From Leptolyngbya sp. SIO1E4 (GTDB taxonomy: Bacteria > Cyanobacteriota > Cyanobacteriia > Phormidesmidales > Phormidesmidaceae): 64,000 nucleotides of DNA. A program made the translations under genes and the position numbers. The notes under the pieces are model-generated. The model was not told the DNA's origin. It made no database searches and was given only the letters and a program-made list of their open reading frames with translations. The stretch is from NCBI GenBank assembly GCA_010672825.2, contig JAAHFU020000001.1:124001-188000 (forward strand), read 5' to 3'. Positions 8,757 to 17,724 of this stretch are shown in pieces (within the stretch, counting starts at the first letter, position 1; each line of letters starts with the position of its first letter).

Positions 8757-9155
8757 TTGATTCAAGGTGGCTGCTTCTGTGGTGCTATCTGATATCAAGC
8801 TGATAGTATGCCATTTCATGAAACAAATTGTCATTGCTCAGTTTGTCACCGTACCAGTGGTGCACCGTTTGTTACATGGTTCAGTGTTCCAAAATCGTGT
8901 TTTGAATTTATCTCGGGCGCACCAACAAAATTTAGATCAACAGTGAAAGGGCCACGCACCTTCTGTCCTCACTGTGGCACTTCGCTAACCTCCGAACTTA
9001 ATGACTTTCCCGATGAAATAGATGTGACAACCTGTAGTCTTGATAATCCAGAGTTGTTGCCACCAAAAGATCACACCCGCACCAGTAGCAAGCTCCCTTG
9101 GGTGCCTTTAAGTAATAGCCTGCCAGCGTATCAGGAAAGCCGTCATGATGGTTGA
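8757..9155 (+). pseudogene. GFA-family enzyme with a nonsense codon
   Basis: From TTG 8757 the frame reads IQGGCFCGAI, then TGA (8790-8792), then YQADS and MPFHETNCHCSVCHRTSGAPFVTW (in two blocks), FCPHCGTSLTSE and RTSSKLPW. This is the complete Gfa/CENP-V zinc fold: first CxC, CHCSxC and CPxCGT cysteines, and the C-terminal TSSxLPW. Family members have Arg at the stop position (CGAIRYxA), so a single CGA to TGA transition explains it. A shorter ORF from ATG 8808 lacks the first zinc ligands and is unlikely to fold normally. Family members add glutathione to formaldehyde or are uncharacterised. Confidence 0.78.
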
Positions 9156-9332
9156 ACTGTTGTACATCAACCGTATCAGGCTTCTTCATTGAGTTCGAGA
9201 AGCCACTAGCAGCAAGCGAACGGGATCGTCAGACAGCTTAAGCTATCAGTCAGGTTATGGGTGAAAGCTATTTGTTCTGCCTGGTGTCAGTCACTGATAT
9301 GTTATCTATAGAAATTTGGTCAGAAGCTGGTT

Positions 9333-9968
9333 ATGCGTCGTCTAGGTATTTCCTCCATTAGCCGCACTTTTTCAGTGTTTGCTTTAGCAATATGTTTGTA
9401 CAGTTTTTTTGTCTCAGATGAGCCTGAAATCAAAACTCAAGCCATCTACTGGTTCTGCATTGCACTTGTGTCAGCAATAGTTCCGTATCTTGAAGAAGTT
9501 GTAGCTTATATTCGAAGCATCAAGCTTGGTGATATTGAGATTGCATTAAAAGAAGTCAAGAAGGAAATTAAAAGGGTTGATGACAGAGTAGAAAAGCTTG
9601 ATGAAAAGCTGTTGATTTCATTGGGCCAAGTTCGCCAAAGCGAAGCAAATTTATCGAAAGAAGCTCGTGAAAATCGACAGAGAATTTATGATGAGTCTGC
9701 TCAAGCGCTTGCGCTATTACCGCCTGAAAGCAAAATGAATTTACAAAAGCGACTTACACTAAATCACCTTAGTGATGCAGGCATTGATGTAAAAACGCTC
9801 AAGGAGATACTGGAAAATCTTGGTTACTATCAAGGAACAATAGACCAATTCTTTAATTCTGAATTAATACAAGCTGTTGAAAAGTTTCAATCTGAAGAGA
9901 TGTTAGGACGACCCGATGGCATTGTTGGTCCAATGACGCTTGCGAAGATTGCAGAACTTCACTCTTGA
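9333..9968 (+). CDS. membrane-anchored coiled-coil protein with peptidoglycan-binding domain
   Basis: 211 aa. Two N-terminal membrane segments (about 12-29 and 36-55), then a charged coiled coil (65-120, rich in Lys/Glu, with KEVKKEIKRVDDRVEKLDEK), then a C-terminal PG_binding_1 fold (about 145-208: LKEILENLGYYQGTID, AVEKFQSEEMLGRPDGIVGPMTLAKI). The last block is the standard peptidoglycan-binding repeat. Probably links membrane and cell wall; a partner enzyme is not encoded nearby. Confidence 0.75.
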   Translation: MRRLGISSISRTFSVFALAICLYSFFVSDEPEIKTQAIYWFCIALVSAIVPYLEEVVAYIRSIKLGDIEIALKEVKKEIKRVDDRVEKLDEKLLISLGQVRQSEANLSKEARENRQRIYDESAQALALLPPESKMNLQKRLTLNHLSDAGIDVKTLKEILENLGYYQGTIDQFFNSELIQAVEKFQSEEMLGRPDGIVGPMTLAKIAELHS

Positions 9969-10155
9969 AGAATCAAATACAGGCTTGCTATTATTTGAAA
10001 TCTTCCATAGTCACTGTCTAGTAATTCGGTTAGGATAGACTTATAAGAATCTTGACAGTAATTCAGAGTTTCTGTCACCGCACAACTTCACTGGTAGACC
10101 GCTTAAACACTGCATTAGACTCATTCAATTTATTATTCGTTTTACATACAAGTTA

Positions 10156-10803
10156 TTGATAAACCAAGGAGACATAAGGCTGGCTATCTCTCACCTTCAA
10201 AAGCTCGGCGGCATCGCTGCGTTCATCAACGTCGGTGTGGCGATCGCCACACTTGCAGTCGCGATTCTACTGATTGGCATTCCGACTATTGCAGACCCGA
10301 GCAAATTAGCAGACCTGGCAATCCACAACCCCTTACCCTTATTGCTCCAAGACGGCTTGAAGTTCATCTCGGTAGCGACTTCCAGTGTGCTAATTTTGGC
10401 ACTCGCAGCCTATTTACGTCGTGATGCTTCAGCCTTACTTTCAGTTGCAACCGGGTTTGGCTTCTTCTCAGTTTTGTGTCTGCTTGGCAATACCATACTG
10501 AGTTTGTATGCGATTTCCCAGGCGGCTACTTATGACCAAGCAACATCATTGGGTAGCAGCCAACTTAACAGCATAATTGGCATCCTAGCCATGGCGGCAA
10601 TCAGCCTAGATGGTGTGTGGTGTTTGCTGGTGAGCTGGACAGCACTCAAGAGCCAGCGGCTACCCCGTTTTCTGTGTTATCTAGGCTTAGGAATGGGAGT
10701 ACTCAGTTTGCTCCCACCTCTAGGAATAATTGTGTTGCTGCTGAGTATTCTGTGGTCAATGTGTATCGGGCGAGTGTTGTTGCAAGAAGAACCAGCAGGC
10801 TAA
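10156..10803 (+). CDS. hypothetical multi-pass membrane protein
   Basis: 215 aa as read from TTG 10156. Six hydrophobic segments; layout and GGIAAFINVGVA start resemble DUF4386-type membrane proteins, but I am not certain. AAGGAG at 10166-10171 lies inside the reading frame and 8 nt before CTG 10180, so the true start may be further in than TTG; no ATG is available there, and the original start codon may have mutated. The TAA stop is in GGCTAAC. Confidence 0.55.
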   Translation: MINQGDIRLAISHLQKLGGIAAFINVGVAIATLAVAILLIGIPTIADPSKLADLAIHNPLPLLLQDGLKFISVATSSVLILALAAYLRRDASALLSVATGFGFFSVLCLLGNTILSLYAISQAATYDQATSLGSSQLNSIIGILAMAAISLDGVWCLLVSWTALKSQRLPRFLCYLGLGMGVLSLLPPLGIIVLLLSILWSMCIGRVLLQEEPAG

Positions 10804-10889
10804 CCCTTCAAACACAGTTGATGGCTGATTGCGAGCATCCTGGCCAATGCGTATTGGGATGGCATCGAGATTGACACCCTGCTAATTTT

Positions 10890-11777
10890 CTATTTTGGGT
10901 ATCGACCTTCGAGCAAATCTGCATATTGCCTAATCGCTTGAGCCATAAAGGTTACAAATACTCTGGCACGCTCAGTCGTACGCAGATCATCTAACGTCAG
11001 TATCCAACCCGGTTTTCCTTGAATAACCCTACCCGGTGGAACCCGTCGCAATGCCGGATCTGAATCGCCTCGATAGCAGGGCAACATCACCATCCCTAAC
11101 CCCACCTGTGCAGCCGTCTGCTGCAACAATATAGGCATACTCCAGCGAACTGGAATATGAGGATAAGGGCTCTCTTTTAACCATTGAGCGGTTGGAAAAG
11201 TCGCGATTTCATCCATCCCAATTCAGTTTGCAGTGGGTGGATCGGCGGTGAGATCGTGCTGTTCAAGATATTCTTGAGAAGCATAGTAGGAAATATTGAG
11301 ATTGGGCAAGCGATGTCCAACCAGATGTTCTGACGGGCTGGCCATAAAACGGATCGCGACATCGGCCTCCCGCTTAGCCAAGTCAACCACATCGTAGGAC
11401 GTCGTAATCACCACATCAATATCTGGATACGCGAGTTTGAATCGCTGCAAATCTGGAGCGATTAAAAACTGAATGAGCGCATCTGCCACTGTGACTCGAA
11501 TAGTGCCGCTCAACTTGGCATCTTGTCCCAGAATGCTGAGCTCTAAGCCATGAATTTCGTTTTCTACCTGTTCTGCCCGTTTCAACGTAGCTTCCCCCAC
11601 TGAAGTCAGGGTATATCCCTGAGGCATTCATTCAAATAAACGAACCCCCAAGCTCTTTTCCAACGCGTCTACACGGCGTACAACGGTAGAATGGCTGACT
11701 GCGAGCCTAATCGCAGCAGATCTGACAGAGCCTGAACGAGCCAGCGCCAGGAATACCCGCAAATCATTCCAGTTCAT
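10890..11777 (-). pseudogene. LysR-family regulator with two in-frame TGA codons
   Basis: Reading from ATG 11777, MNWNDLRVFLALARSGSVRSAA begins a standard LysR HTH. The frame is interrupted by TGA at 11628-11630, directly after GVRLFE, where relatives have Arg (LFERTPQGY), and again at 11223-11225 after PPTAN, where relatives usually have Trp. No frameshift is needed: all three pieces together give a normal 295-codon regulator with effector domain through the C-terminus. Both changes are single transitions, CGA to TGA and TGG to TGA. Probably a recent pseudogene; a sequencing error is possible. Confidence 0.8.
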
Positions 11778-11913
11778 GGGTGTAATATTTTTGCATAGCT
11801 GAAAAGCAAATTTAGCGCTCCTCACTGCAATACTAATCCAGCTACACTACTGCTATCTTGCATGCTTAGCCCAGAGGTTGATGCGAAGCCGCTAACCATG
11901 GCTTGGCCCATAC

Positions 11914-12030
11914 CAACTCTCCAAAACAGCGCTACCTATCGCCACCCCACCGCCTGCGGCACCGCCCCTTGGCAAGGGGCGGCTGGGAGGGGTCTGATCG
12001 GTCGCTTTAGAAACGAGAACGGGTATTTAT
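11914..12030. repeat. dispersed GC-rich repeat with hairpin
   Basis: The stretch from CTCCAAAACAGCGCTACC onward recurs near 18795 and, at its other end, in inverted form at 42244-42300 (GTTTCTAAAGCGACAG). Inside it, 11962-11982 forms a perfect 9-bp stem CCGCCCCTT-GGC-AAGGGGCGG. It lies directly upstream of the methyltransferase gene. Confidence 0.6.
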
Positions 12031-12063
12031 CATGTGTGTCGGTAAATTGCGGAAGGAGTGAAT

Positions 12064-12702
12064 ATGGATACGAGTTTTTGGCTTCAGAGATGGGAAACCA
12101 ACAACATTGGTTTCCACAAAAGTGAAGTTAACCCCATACTGGTTCAATACTTTAAAAAGCTTTCTTTAAGGGAGGGTAGTCGAGTATTTGTGCCCTTGTG
12201 CGGTAAAACTCGGGATATTGCCTGGTTACTTTCTAATGGTTACCGTGTTGCTGGAGCTGAATTGATCGAAATGGCTATTGAGCAGCTATTCGATGAGCTA
12301 GGAGTAGCGCCACAAATATCAGAAGTGGGTGCAGTAAAGCACTACAGTGCCCAAAATATCGACATATTTGTGGGTAATATCTTTGATGTTTCTGGCGATA
12401 GGTTGGGTCTAGTCGATGCAGTTTATGACCGAGCCGCTTTGGTAGCCCTGCCCGAAGAGATGCGCCATCGATATACCAAGCACTTAATGGAAATTACGTC
12501 TAAAGCGCCGCAGCTGCTAATTAGCTATGAGTATGACCAAACCTTGATGGCAGGCCCTCCATTTTCAATCAGTAACGAGGAAGTCAGCCAACACTATAAA
12601 AAAAGTTATGATATAACACTCGTTAAAAGCTCAAATTTACCTGGTGGATTGAAAGGAAAATGTGCAGCACAAGAGTCTGTTTGGTTGCTGAAAAATAGCT
12701 AG
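12064..12702 (+). CDS. thiopurine S-methyltransferase family (TPMT/TehB-like)
   Basis: 212 aa from ATG 12064, chosen over GTG 12058 because AAGGAG (12053-12058) then sits 5 nt before it and MDTSFWLQRWE matches family starts. Features: WxxRWETNNIGFHKSEVNP, the SAM-binding RVFVPLCGKTRDIAWLLSNGY, AELIEMAIEQLF and the conserved DAVYDRAALVALP motif, then LLISYEYDQTLMAGPPFSI. These proteins methylate S, Se or Te compounds. It is 73 bp upstream of the acetyltransferase and co-directional, so co-transcription is possible. Confidence 0.88.
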   Translation: MDTSFWLQRWETNNIGFHKSEVNPILVQYFKKLSLREGSRVFVPLCGKTRDIAWLLSNGYRVAGAELIEMAIEQLFDELGVAPQISEVGAVKHYSAQNIDIFVGNIFDVSGDRLGLVDAVYDRAALVALPEEMRHRYTKHLMEITSKAPQLLISYEYDQTLMAGPPFSISNEEVSQHYKKSYDITLVKSSNLPGGLKGKCAAQESVWLLKNS

Positions 12703-12775
12703 GACTATTTATGCTTTAAAGCACTTTAGTACCCATGCAGATAGAGACATCCTCGAAAGATGACAACGTCTCACA

Positions 12776-13255
12776 ATGATGCAGAACTTTGTCCCTAAAA
12801 TTTTGCAGCTCGGCCCCAGTGATGTCTCACACTTCGAAGCAATGATGACGTTGTTTGGTGAAGCGTTTGACGAAGTGACGACATACTGCAGCAAGCGTCC
12901 GAGTCGGGCCTACATAAAAGATTTGTTGGCAAGTAACCACTTCATTGCCATCGCAGCCCTTGAGCGGGAGAAGGTGATTGGAGGATTAGCTGCCTACGAA
13001 CTCAAAAAGTTTGAACAGGAGCGCAGCGAAATCTACATCTATGATTTAGCTGTGGCGATGCCCTATCGACGACAGGGCATCGCCACAGCAATGATTCAAG
13101 ACCTTCGTAGAATTGGTCTGACTCGAGGTGCCTACGTTCTTTTTGTGCAGGCAGATTATCAAGATCCGCCTGCTATTGCTCTATACGAGAAGTTGGGAAC
13201 GCGTGAAGAAGTTTTGCATTTCGATATTGCCCTACAGCCTTTTTTAGCTGAGTGA
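12776..13255 (+). CDS. AAC(3)-I-type aminoglycoside N-acetyltransferase homologue
   Basis: 159 aa, same length as AAC(3)-I enzymes. GNAT fold with the diagnostic blocks LFGEAFDEVTTY, FIAIAALEREKVIGGLAAYELKKFEQ, RSEIYIYDLAVAMPYRRQGIATAMI (acetyl-CoA loop RRQGIA) and YVLFVQADYQDPPAIALYEKLGTREEVLHFDI, all typical of the AAC(3)-I group. Members acetylate the 3-amino group of aminoglycosides such as gentamicin. Chromosomal relatives may have other substrates. The last seven codons come from the end of a dispersed repeat (13233-13337), so the original C-terminus may have been replaced. Confidence 0.82.
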   Translation: MMQNFVPKILQLGPSDVSHFEAMMTLFGEAFDEVTTYCSKRPSRAYIKDLLASNHFIAIAALEREKVIGGLAAYELKKFEQERSEIYIYDLAVAMPYRRQGIATAMIQDLRRIGLTRGAYVLFVQADYQDPPAIALYEKLGTREEVLHFDIALQPFLAE

Positions 13256-13337
13256 GGCACATCCTGGTCGCAATAGGGGCGAGGGCCTGGGGTTTGGGGT
13301 CTAACGCTAGTACTTCATCAGAGTGAGAAACGCTGTA
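13233..13337 (+). repeat. 105-bp dispersed repeat, TACAGC-ended
   Basis: Starts TACAGCCTTTTTTAGCTGAG and ends GAGAAACGCTGTA, the ends being inverted partners (TACAGC/GCTGTA). A closely similar 105-bp copy lies in the other orientation at 31467-31571. Its centre (GGGGTTTGGGGTCTA) is shared with the 96-bp TATAGC-ended repeats, so both are subfamilies of one group. It overlaps the 3' end of the acetyltransferase gene. Confidence 0.8.
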
Positions 13338-13528
13338 TCTAAACCCGTAGAGCATTGAAATATCAGGTATCGGATGCTCAATGAAAAGCCGCTCCACGCA
13401 TCGCTCAAGTCGAAGCTGACAAATCGGGTGCGATCGCATCCGATACGGTTGAGCTATCCGATTGCCCAAGAGAAATGGATTTTGAAGTTAGCAAAAGGCG
13501 TGAAATCCTTATGCAGCAAGGTCTTGAT

Positions 13529-13560
13529 TTCTGCCTTCTGCCTTCTGCTTTCTACCTTTT
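13529..13560. repeat. TTCTGCC simple repeat
   Basis: Imperfect reiteration of TTCTGCC/TTCTGCT. Similar tracts occur at 30790-30828, 43740-43772 and 54534-54570, each between genes. Such short tandem tracts are common in filamentous cyanobacteria. Confidence 0.7.
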
Positions 13561-13566
13561 GCTATA

Positions 13567-15078
13567 TCACTCCACCCAATGTTTGGCACGCTCAACAGCC
13601 TTACTCCAAAGCGCATAGTTTTCCTGCGCTTCAGACGCATCAGCCCCCGGCTCGAACACCGTATCGATCGCGCGGGTATCCACCAGGGCACGGTAATCTT
13701 TCCAAAAACCGCTAGCCAGCCCTGCTGCAAACGCCGCCCCTTGAGCCGTGGTGTCTAAAATTCCAGGTCGCTCAATGGGAATGCCCAACACATCCGCCTG
13801 GAACTGCATCAGGAAATCGTTTTGGCACGCACCGCCGTCTACTTTAAGTTGGCCGATGGGGGTCTCGCTGTTGGCATTCACCGCATCCACCACTTCTTTA
13901 ACTTCGTAGGCGATCGCTTCTAAAACAGCCCGTATCAGGTGCTCCCGCTTGACACCGCCGGTAATCCCCATAAAAGAGCCCCTCGCCGTCATGTCCCAGT
14001 GGGGCGCCCCTAGCCCACTCAGGGCAGGCACGAAGTAGACGCCGCCATTACTGCCGATTCGCTTGGCCAGGGGTTCCGTATCTGCGGCATGGCTAATCAC
14101 GCGAATACCATCCCGTAGCCACTGGATACAGGCGCCAGCCGTAAACATGGCCCCCTCGACCGCATATCCAACCGTCGGCTGTCCGCTGCTGTTAGCCTCT
14201 GACCAGGCAATGGTGGACAGTAGTTTGTGGTCAGTGCGGGCGATTTCATTGCCCGTGTGGGCGACCAAAAATGCCCCGGTTCCATAGGTACACTTCAGTG
14301 CACCGGGGCGATCGCACCCGTGGCCAAATAACGCCGCTTGCTGGTCTCCCAACACCGACATAATCGGAATTTCAGCCCCTAGGAAACCGGGGTCAGTATA
14401 GCCAAAAAGCCCTAGACTTGGCTTAACCTCCGGCATGATGTGAGCCGGCACGCCAAACATCTCTAACAAAACCGAATCCCAGTCATGGCCTTGTAGATTG
14501 AGCAACATCGTCCGGCTGGCATTGCTGTGGTCGGTGGCGTGAACCTTGCCGCCAGTCATGTTCCACATCACCCAGGTGTCAACAGTACCGGCCAGGGTTT
14601 TTTCTAGATCTAAGGGAGGATCGGTATAGGTCTTGATATGGTCAAGCAGCCAGGCGAGTTTAGACGCAGAAAAATAAGCGTCCAGAACGAGACCCGTGCG
14701 GTCATAAATGTCGTCCGCCTTACCGGCTGCCCGCAGTTTATTACAGAGCGGCGCAGTGCGGCGATCTTGCCACACGATCGCATTATGGTGTGGACGCCCG
14801 GTTTCCTTATCCCACAGCAGACAGGTTTCTCGCTGAACGGTTAAACCAATGGCAGCCACGTCTTGGGCTGAAATCTTGGCCTTCTCTAAGGCTCCTTTGG
14901 CAGCCCAACGAATATCATCCCAAATCTCCCTAGGATCGTGCTCTAGCCAACCGGGTTCAGGATAGTACTGCGTCAGTTCTTTATAAGACTGAGCTACAAC
15001 CTGCCCAGCTTGATCAAACAGAATTGCGCGATTGCCTGTGGTGCCCAGATCCAGGGCCATGATGTAAGCGGCTGCCAT
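13567..15078 (-). CDS. glpK: glycerol kinase
   Basis: 503 aa, full length. FGGY-family kinase that makes sn-glycerol 3-phosphate with ATP. N-terminal phosphate-binding loop ALDLGTTGNRAILFD, WLEHDPREIW, the substrate region GLTVQRETCLLWD and IVWQDRRT, GDQQAALFGHGC, CTYGTGAFL, YFVPALSGLGAPHWD, and the second FGGY signature VDGGACQNDFLMQFQAD with GIPIERP. All expected catalytic regions are present. Classic enzymes read DQGTTSSRA at the first loop, here DLGTTGNRA. No glpF or glpD is adjacent; it appears monocistronic. Confidence 0.95.
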   Translation of the reverse strand: MAAAYIMALDLGTTGNRAILFDQAGQVVAQSYKELTQYYPEPGWLEHDPREIWDDIRWAAKGALEKAKISAQDVAAIGLTVQRETCLLWDKETGRPHHNAIVWQDRRTAPLCNKLRAAGKADDIYDRTGLVLDAYFSASKLAWLLDHIKTYTDPPLDLEKTLAGTVDTWVMWNMTGGKVHATDHSNASRTMLLNLQGHDWDSVLLEMFGVPAHIMPEVKPSLGLFGYTDPGFLGAEIPIMSVLGDQQAALFGHGCDRPGALKCTYGTGAFLVAHTGNEIARTDHKLLSTIAWSEANSSGQPTVGYAVEGAMFTAGACIQWLRDGIRVISHAADTEPLAKRIGSNGGVYFVPALSGLGAPHWDMTARGSFMGITGGVKREHLIRAVLEAIAYEVKEVVDAVNANSETPIGQLKVDGGACQNDFLMQFQADVLGIPIERPGILDTTAQGAAFAAGLASGFWKDYRALVDTRAIDTVFEPGADASEAQENYALWSKAVERAKHWVE

Positions 15079-15198
15079 GGTATTCCGTTATGTAGCGTCA
15101 TGCAGGACAGAATCCTGCTGTTATAGCTTCGTCGGGACAGCTTGTTTCGGTCAGGAACTTAAGATTGCCGTTAGATTTTTGTTAGGGCATGTTGCAGA

Positions 15199-17724
15199 TT
15201 ATTCTGACAAGTCGCTCGTTTGGGTACCCCATTCACGGTAGATTCTGCGCCATTCATTCAAAAGCGGGTCTGTCCAAAGCCAGTTGCTCCAGGTTTCTGG
15301 TGACGTGTTGACGATTTGCAGCTGACCGGGCGACATCAAACCATCAGAATCAAGCTCTTGAAGACGGAGAAACAGTTCTTGGGCGATCGCCCGTTCATTG
15401 TCAGCCTCAGCATTCAAGATAGCTTGCTCTTCACCGCTAGCATCGCCTAAGCGTTCATCTTCCTCAAGGCCAGCCGGGTTGATATCTGCCGCTTTCGTCC
15501 GGGCCATGACCAGCCCTGCATAGGCATGTAGAATCGTCACATCTAACGGAGTCGAGGCATCTGGCTCAGGACTTTGTTGGCGTTCTTGATCGTAGAGTGC
15601 CAGGGCCGCCTCCAAATTGGTGATCGCCCCATCGATATCGCCCATAGCATAAGCAGCAAAGCCCCGAGCGACACGCCCCGGCAAAAATGTATTGTCGGTG
15701 CCCTCCCAAGTATCCCGGGCCTGTCGGGTTAAATCCCGTCGCTGATAGTCCCGATCGAAGGAAATGGCGTCTTCCCCAAGCTGGGCAATTTGCTGCCAGA
15801 TGATGCGGCCTTGAAGATAGAGTAAGTCTGGCTCTTGAGTGTCTGTGACCAGGGGCCAAATGGCGTCGCTGACTTCATGGTTGGCGGTGCTGCCGATCAG
15901 TTCTTGGGTTAAGGCCAGCTCCAACCCTTCCCGAGCATCGCCATAGAGCCCTCGCTCTATGTCCTGCTCTGCTTGACGGATCAACGTCTCAACGTCCACC
16001 GAGCCACTGGGTGCCAGTGCGGGAACCGATGATTCGTTCTCACTCAGCGATGGCGGTTCAGAAAGACCACCCGCCCAGCGCAGGGCCAAAGCTGCCAGCC
16101 CAATCACCCCAACCAAACCAACCAGACCCAGCGCGAACCAAATTAGCGGAGACCTTTCACGGATTTTTTGAGGCTGGGTTCGCGACAGTAACCGTTGGGG
16201 GGAATCGGTTGAAACGCCAGCACCATTTTGAGAGGAAGGCGAGTGAGACTCGGACGGCGGCGCAGGTGCCGGAGGGGTTTCCTGGAGGGGGGCCTCTGGC
16301 AGTGCGTCATAAATGGCCATCCCCGATCCCTCAGCATCATGATCGACCAGAACTTCTCCCTGGGCTGCGGGCAGAGGGGGGACTTCAGAAACCGTAGACT
16401 TTTCGGAGAGTCGCTTCACAAAATTGGCAACGTCTTCGTCCTGATCGCTCTCTATCGGGGCTGGGGTTTCGAGTTGGGTGAGGAAGGTAGTGGTGGTCTG
16501 ATCTGGAGGCGGGGGCTCAGTCGTTAGCGGAGCGGCCGCTTTGGCCAGTTCCAAATCATCTGGAATGAGGGGATCATCCGCCGCGCGATCGCCCTGGGTG
16601 AGATAGCCATTAAAATCTGGCTGTAGATAGAGAATGGGCAGCGCCCAATAGTGCTGGTCAGAACTAAACGCTGAAATCAGCCCTTGACGGGTGCGGCTCA
16701 AGCTCAGGTCAATCGGGAACCCATTGCGGAGATTTTTGTAGAACAGCTGCGTGAAGGCGATCGCCACCTCGTCGGGAATCCGCTCTGCCATTGCAATCAC
16801 ACTCGGCATTCCCTGGTTGACGAGAGCCTGCACCAGATTTTGCTGGCGCCAATCCATCTCAGCATCATCCCCAGCGGTATGTCCGCTCCGGCAAGAGTTA
16901 AATATCGTCAGAGCGACATGGTTATTCACCAATAATCCGGCTAAATCATCCCCTGAGAGCTTCTCAGTCAGCCCGGTTTGACGATTCACCAGAGAGAGGT
17001 CACCGCCATTTTCTCCAAAGTCACTGTGCCCGGCATAGTGCAGCACCTGATAATTGCCCTGCTCCAATGCCTGGGCGAGTTCGTTGCGATCTGGCTGCTT
17101 TAAGACACGTAGCTTAATAGGCAGAATCGCCTCCGTCTCGGCGGCTAACAGTTTCTGAATGTGTTCGACTTCTTCCAACAGCTGGAGGTGATCTTGATCC
17201 TGAGGGCTGGCAATCACCATGAGCACTTTTAATGGCGTGTCAGCATCCGGCAAATTCTCTGCCTTAAATGTCTGACCCACCATGAAGTTGGCAGCGTAAC
17301 GAGCAAAGGTTAAGTCAGAGCGGTTGGTGAGGGGGCGTCCATCGTAGTGCAGAACCTCCCAGGGCAGGCGCTGGAGACGACTCTCTTTAAGACCGAGGCG
17401 AAAGCGCAACATCTCATGACGGTTTTGCGCAATGCCCTGGGCTCTGAGCCAACTTTCGCGTATCGCCTCTTCTTCGAAGAGCGCCTTATAAAGCTGTTCG
17501 CCGACTTGAGGGAGGTGAGCCGCCCCTTTACCGAGGTCAGATTGCCCCTTCAATACCCCCATTAAAGGGGCATCCATTGCCGGTTGAACCAGCTGCAGCC
17601 ACGTCTCAACCGGCCACTCTACCTGCACCTCTGCAATCGGAACCCCCATCGCTGTATCTTCCGTGCGGATGAGGTAGCGATCGCTCCCTAATGAGGTAAT
17701 CGATAGGTGAAATTCTTGAGTCAC
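15199..17724 (-). CDS. CHAT-domain (caspase-like) protein with membrane segment and C-terminal helical repeats
   Basis: 841 aa from GTG 17724; the frame stays open 25 codons further upstream, but the conserved VTQEFHLSITSL start is preferred. Residues about 100-400 form a CHAT peptidase domain with the catalytic His in HYAGHSDFGENGG (His233) and catalytic Cys in TIFNSCRSGH (Cys278). A Pro/Glu-rich linker follows, then one membrane helix (PLIWFALGLVGLVGVIGLAAL) and a C-terminal part of tetratricopeptide character. CHAT proteases act in regulated proteolysis and, in some systems, cell death. No obvious substrate gene is adjacent. Confidence 0.85.
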   Translation of the reverse strand: MTQEFHLSITSLGSDRYLIRTEDTAMGVPIAEVQVEWPVETWLQLVQPAMDAPLMGVLKGQSDLGKGAAHLPQVGEQLYKALFEEEAIRESWLRAQGIAQNRHEMLRFRLGLKESRLQRLPWEVLHYDGRPLTNRSDLTFARYAANFMVGQTFKAENLPDADTPLKVLMVIASPQDQDHLQLLEEVEHIQKLLAAETEAILPIKLRVLKQPDRNELAQALEQGNYQVLHYAGHSDFGENGGDLSLVNRQTGLTEKLSGDDLAGLLVNNHVALTIFNSCRSGHTAGDDAEMDWRQQNLVQALVNQGMPSVIAMAERIPDEVAIAFTQLFYKNLRNGFPIDLSLSRTRQGLISAFSSDQHYWALPILYLQPDFNGYLTQGDRAADDPLIPDDLELAKAAAPLTTEPPPPDQTTTTFLTQLETPAPIESDQDEDVANFVKRLSEKSTVSEVPPLPAAQGEVLVDHDAEGSGMAIYDALPEAPLQETPPAPAPPSESHSPSSQNGAGVSTDSPQRLLSRTQPQKIRERSPLIWFALGLVGLVGVIGLAALALRWAGGLSEPPSLSENESSVPALAPSGSVDVETLIRQAEQDIERGLYGDAREGLELALTQELIGSTANHEVSDAIWPLVTDTQEPDLLYLQGRIIWQQIAQLGEDAISFDRDYQRRDLTRQARDTWEGTDNTFLPGRVARGFAAYAMGDIDGAITNLEAALALYDQERQQSPEPDASTPLDVTILHAYAGLVMARTKAADINPAGLEEDERLGDASGEEQAILNAEADNERAIAQELFLRLQELDSDGLMSPGQLQIVNTSPETWSNWLWTDPLLNEWRRIYREWGTQTSDLSE

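Noticed and set aside
8790-8792. TGA as selenocysteine or reassigned codon
   Set aside because: Relatives have Arg here, not Cys; no SECIS-like stem is seen, and another TGA in the window replaces Trp. A nonsense mutation is simpler.
16011-16397. 128-codon plus-strand frame
   Set aside because: Antisense of the Pro/Glu-rich linker of the CHAT gene; biased composition only.
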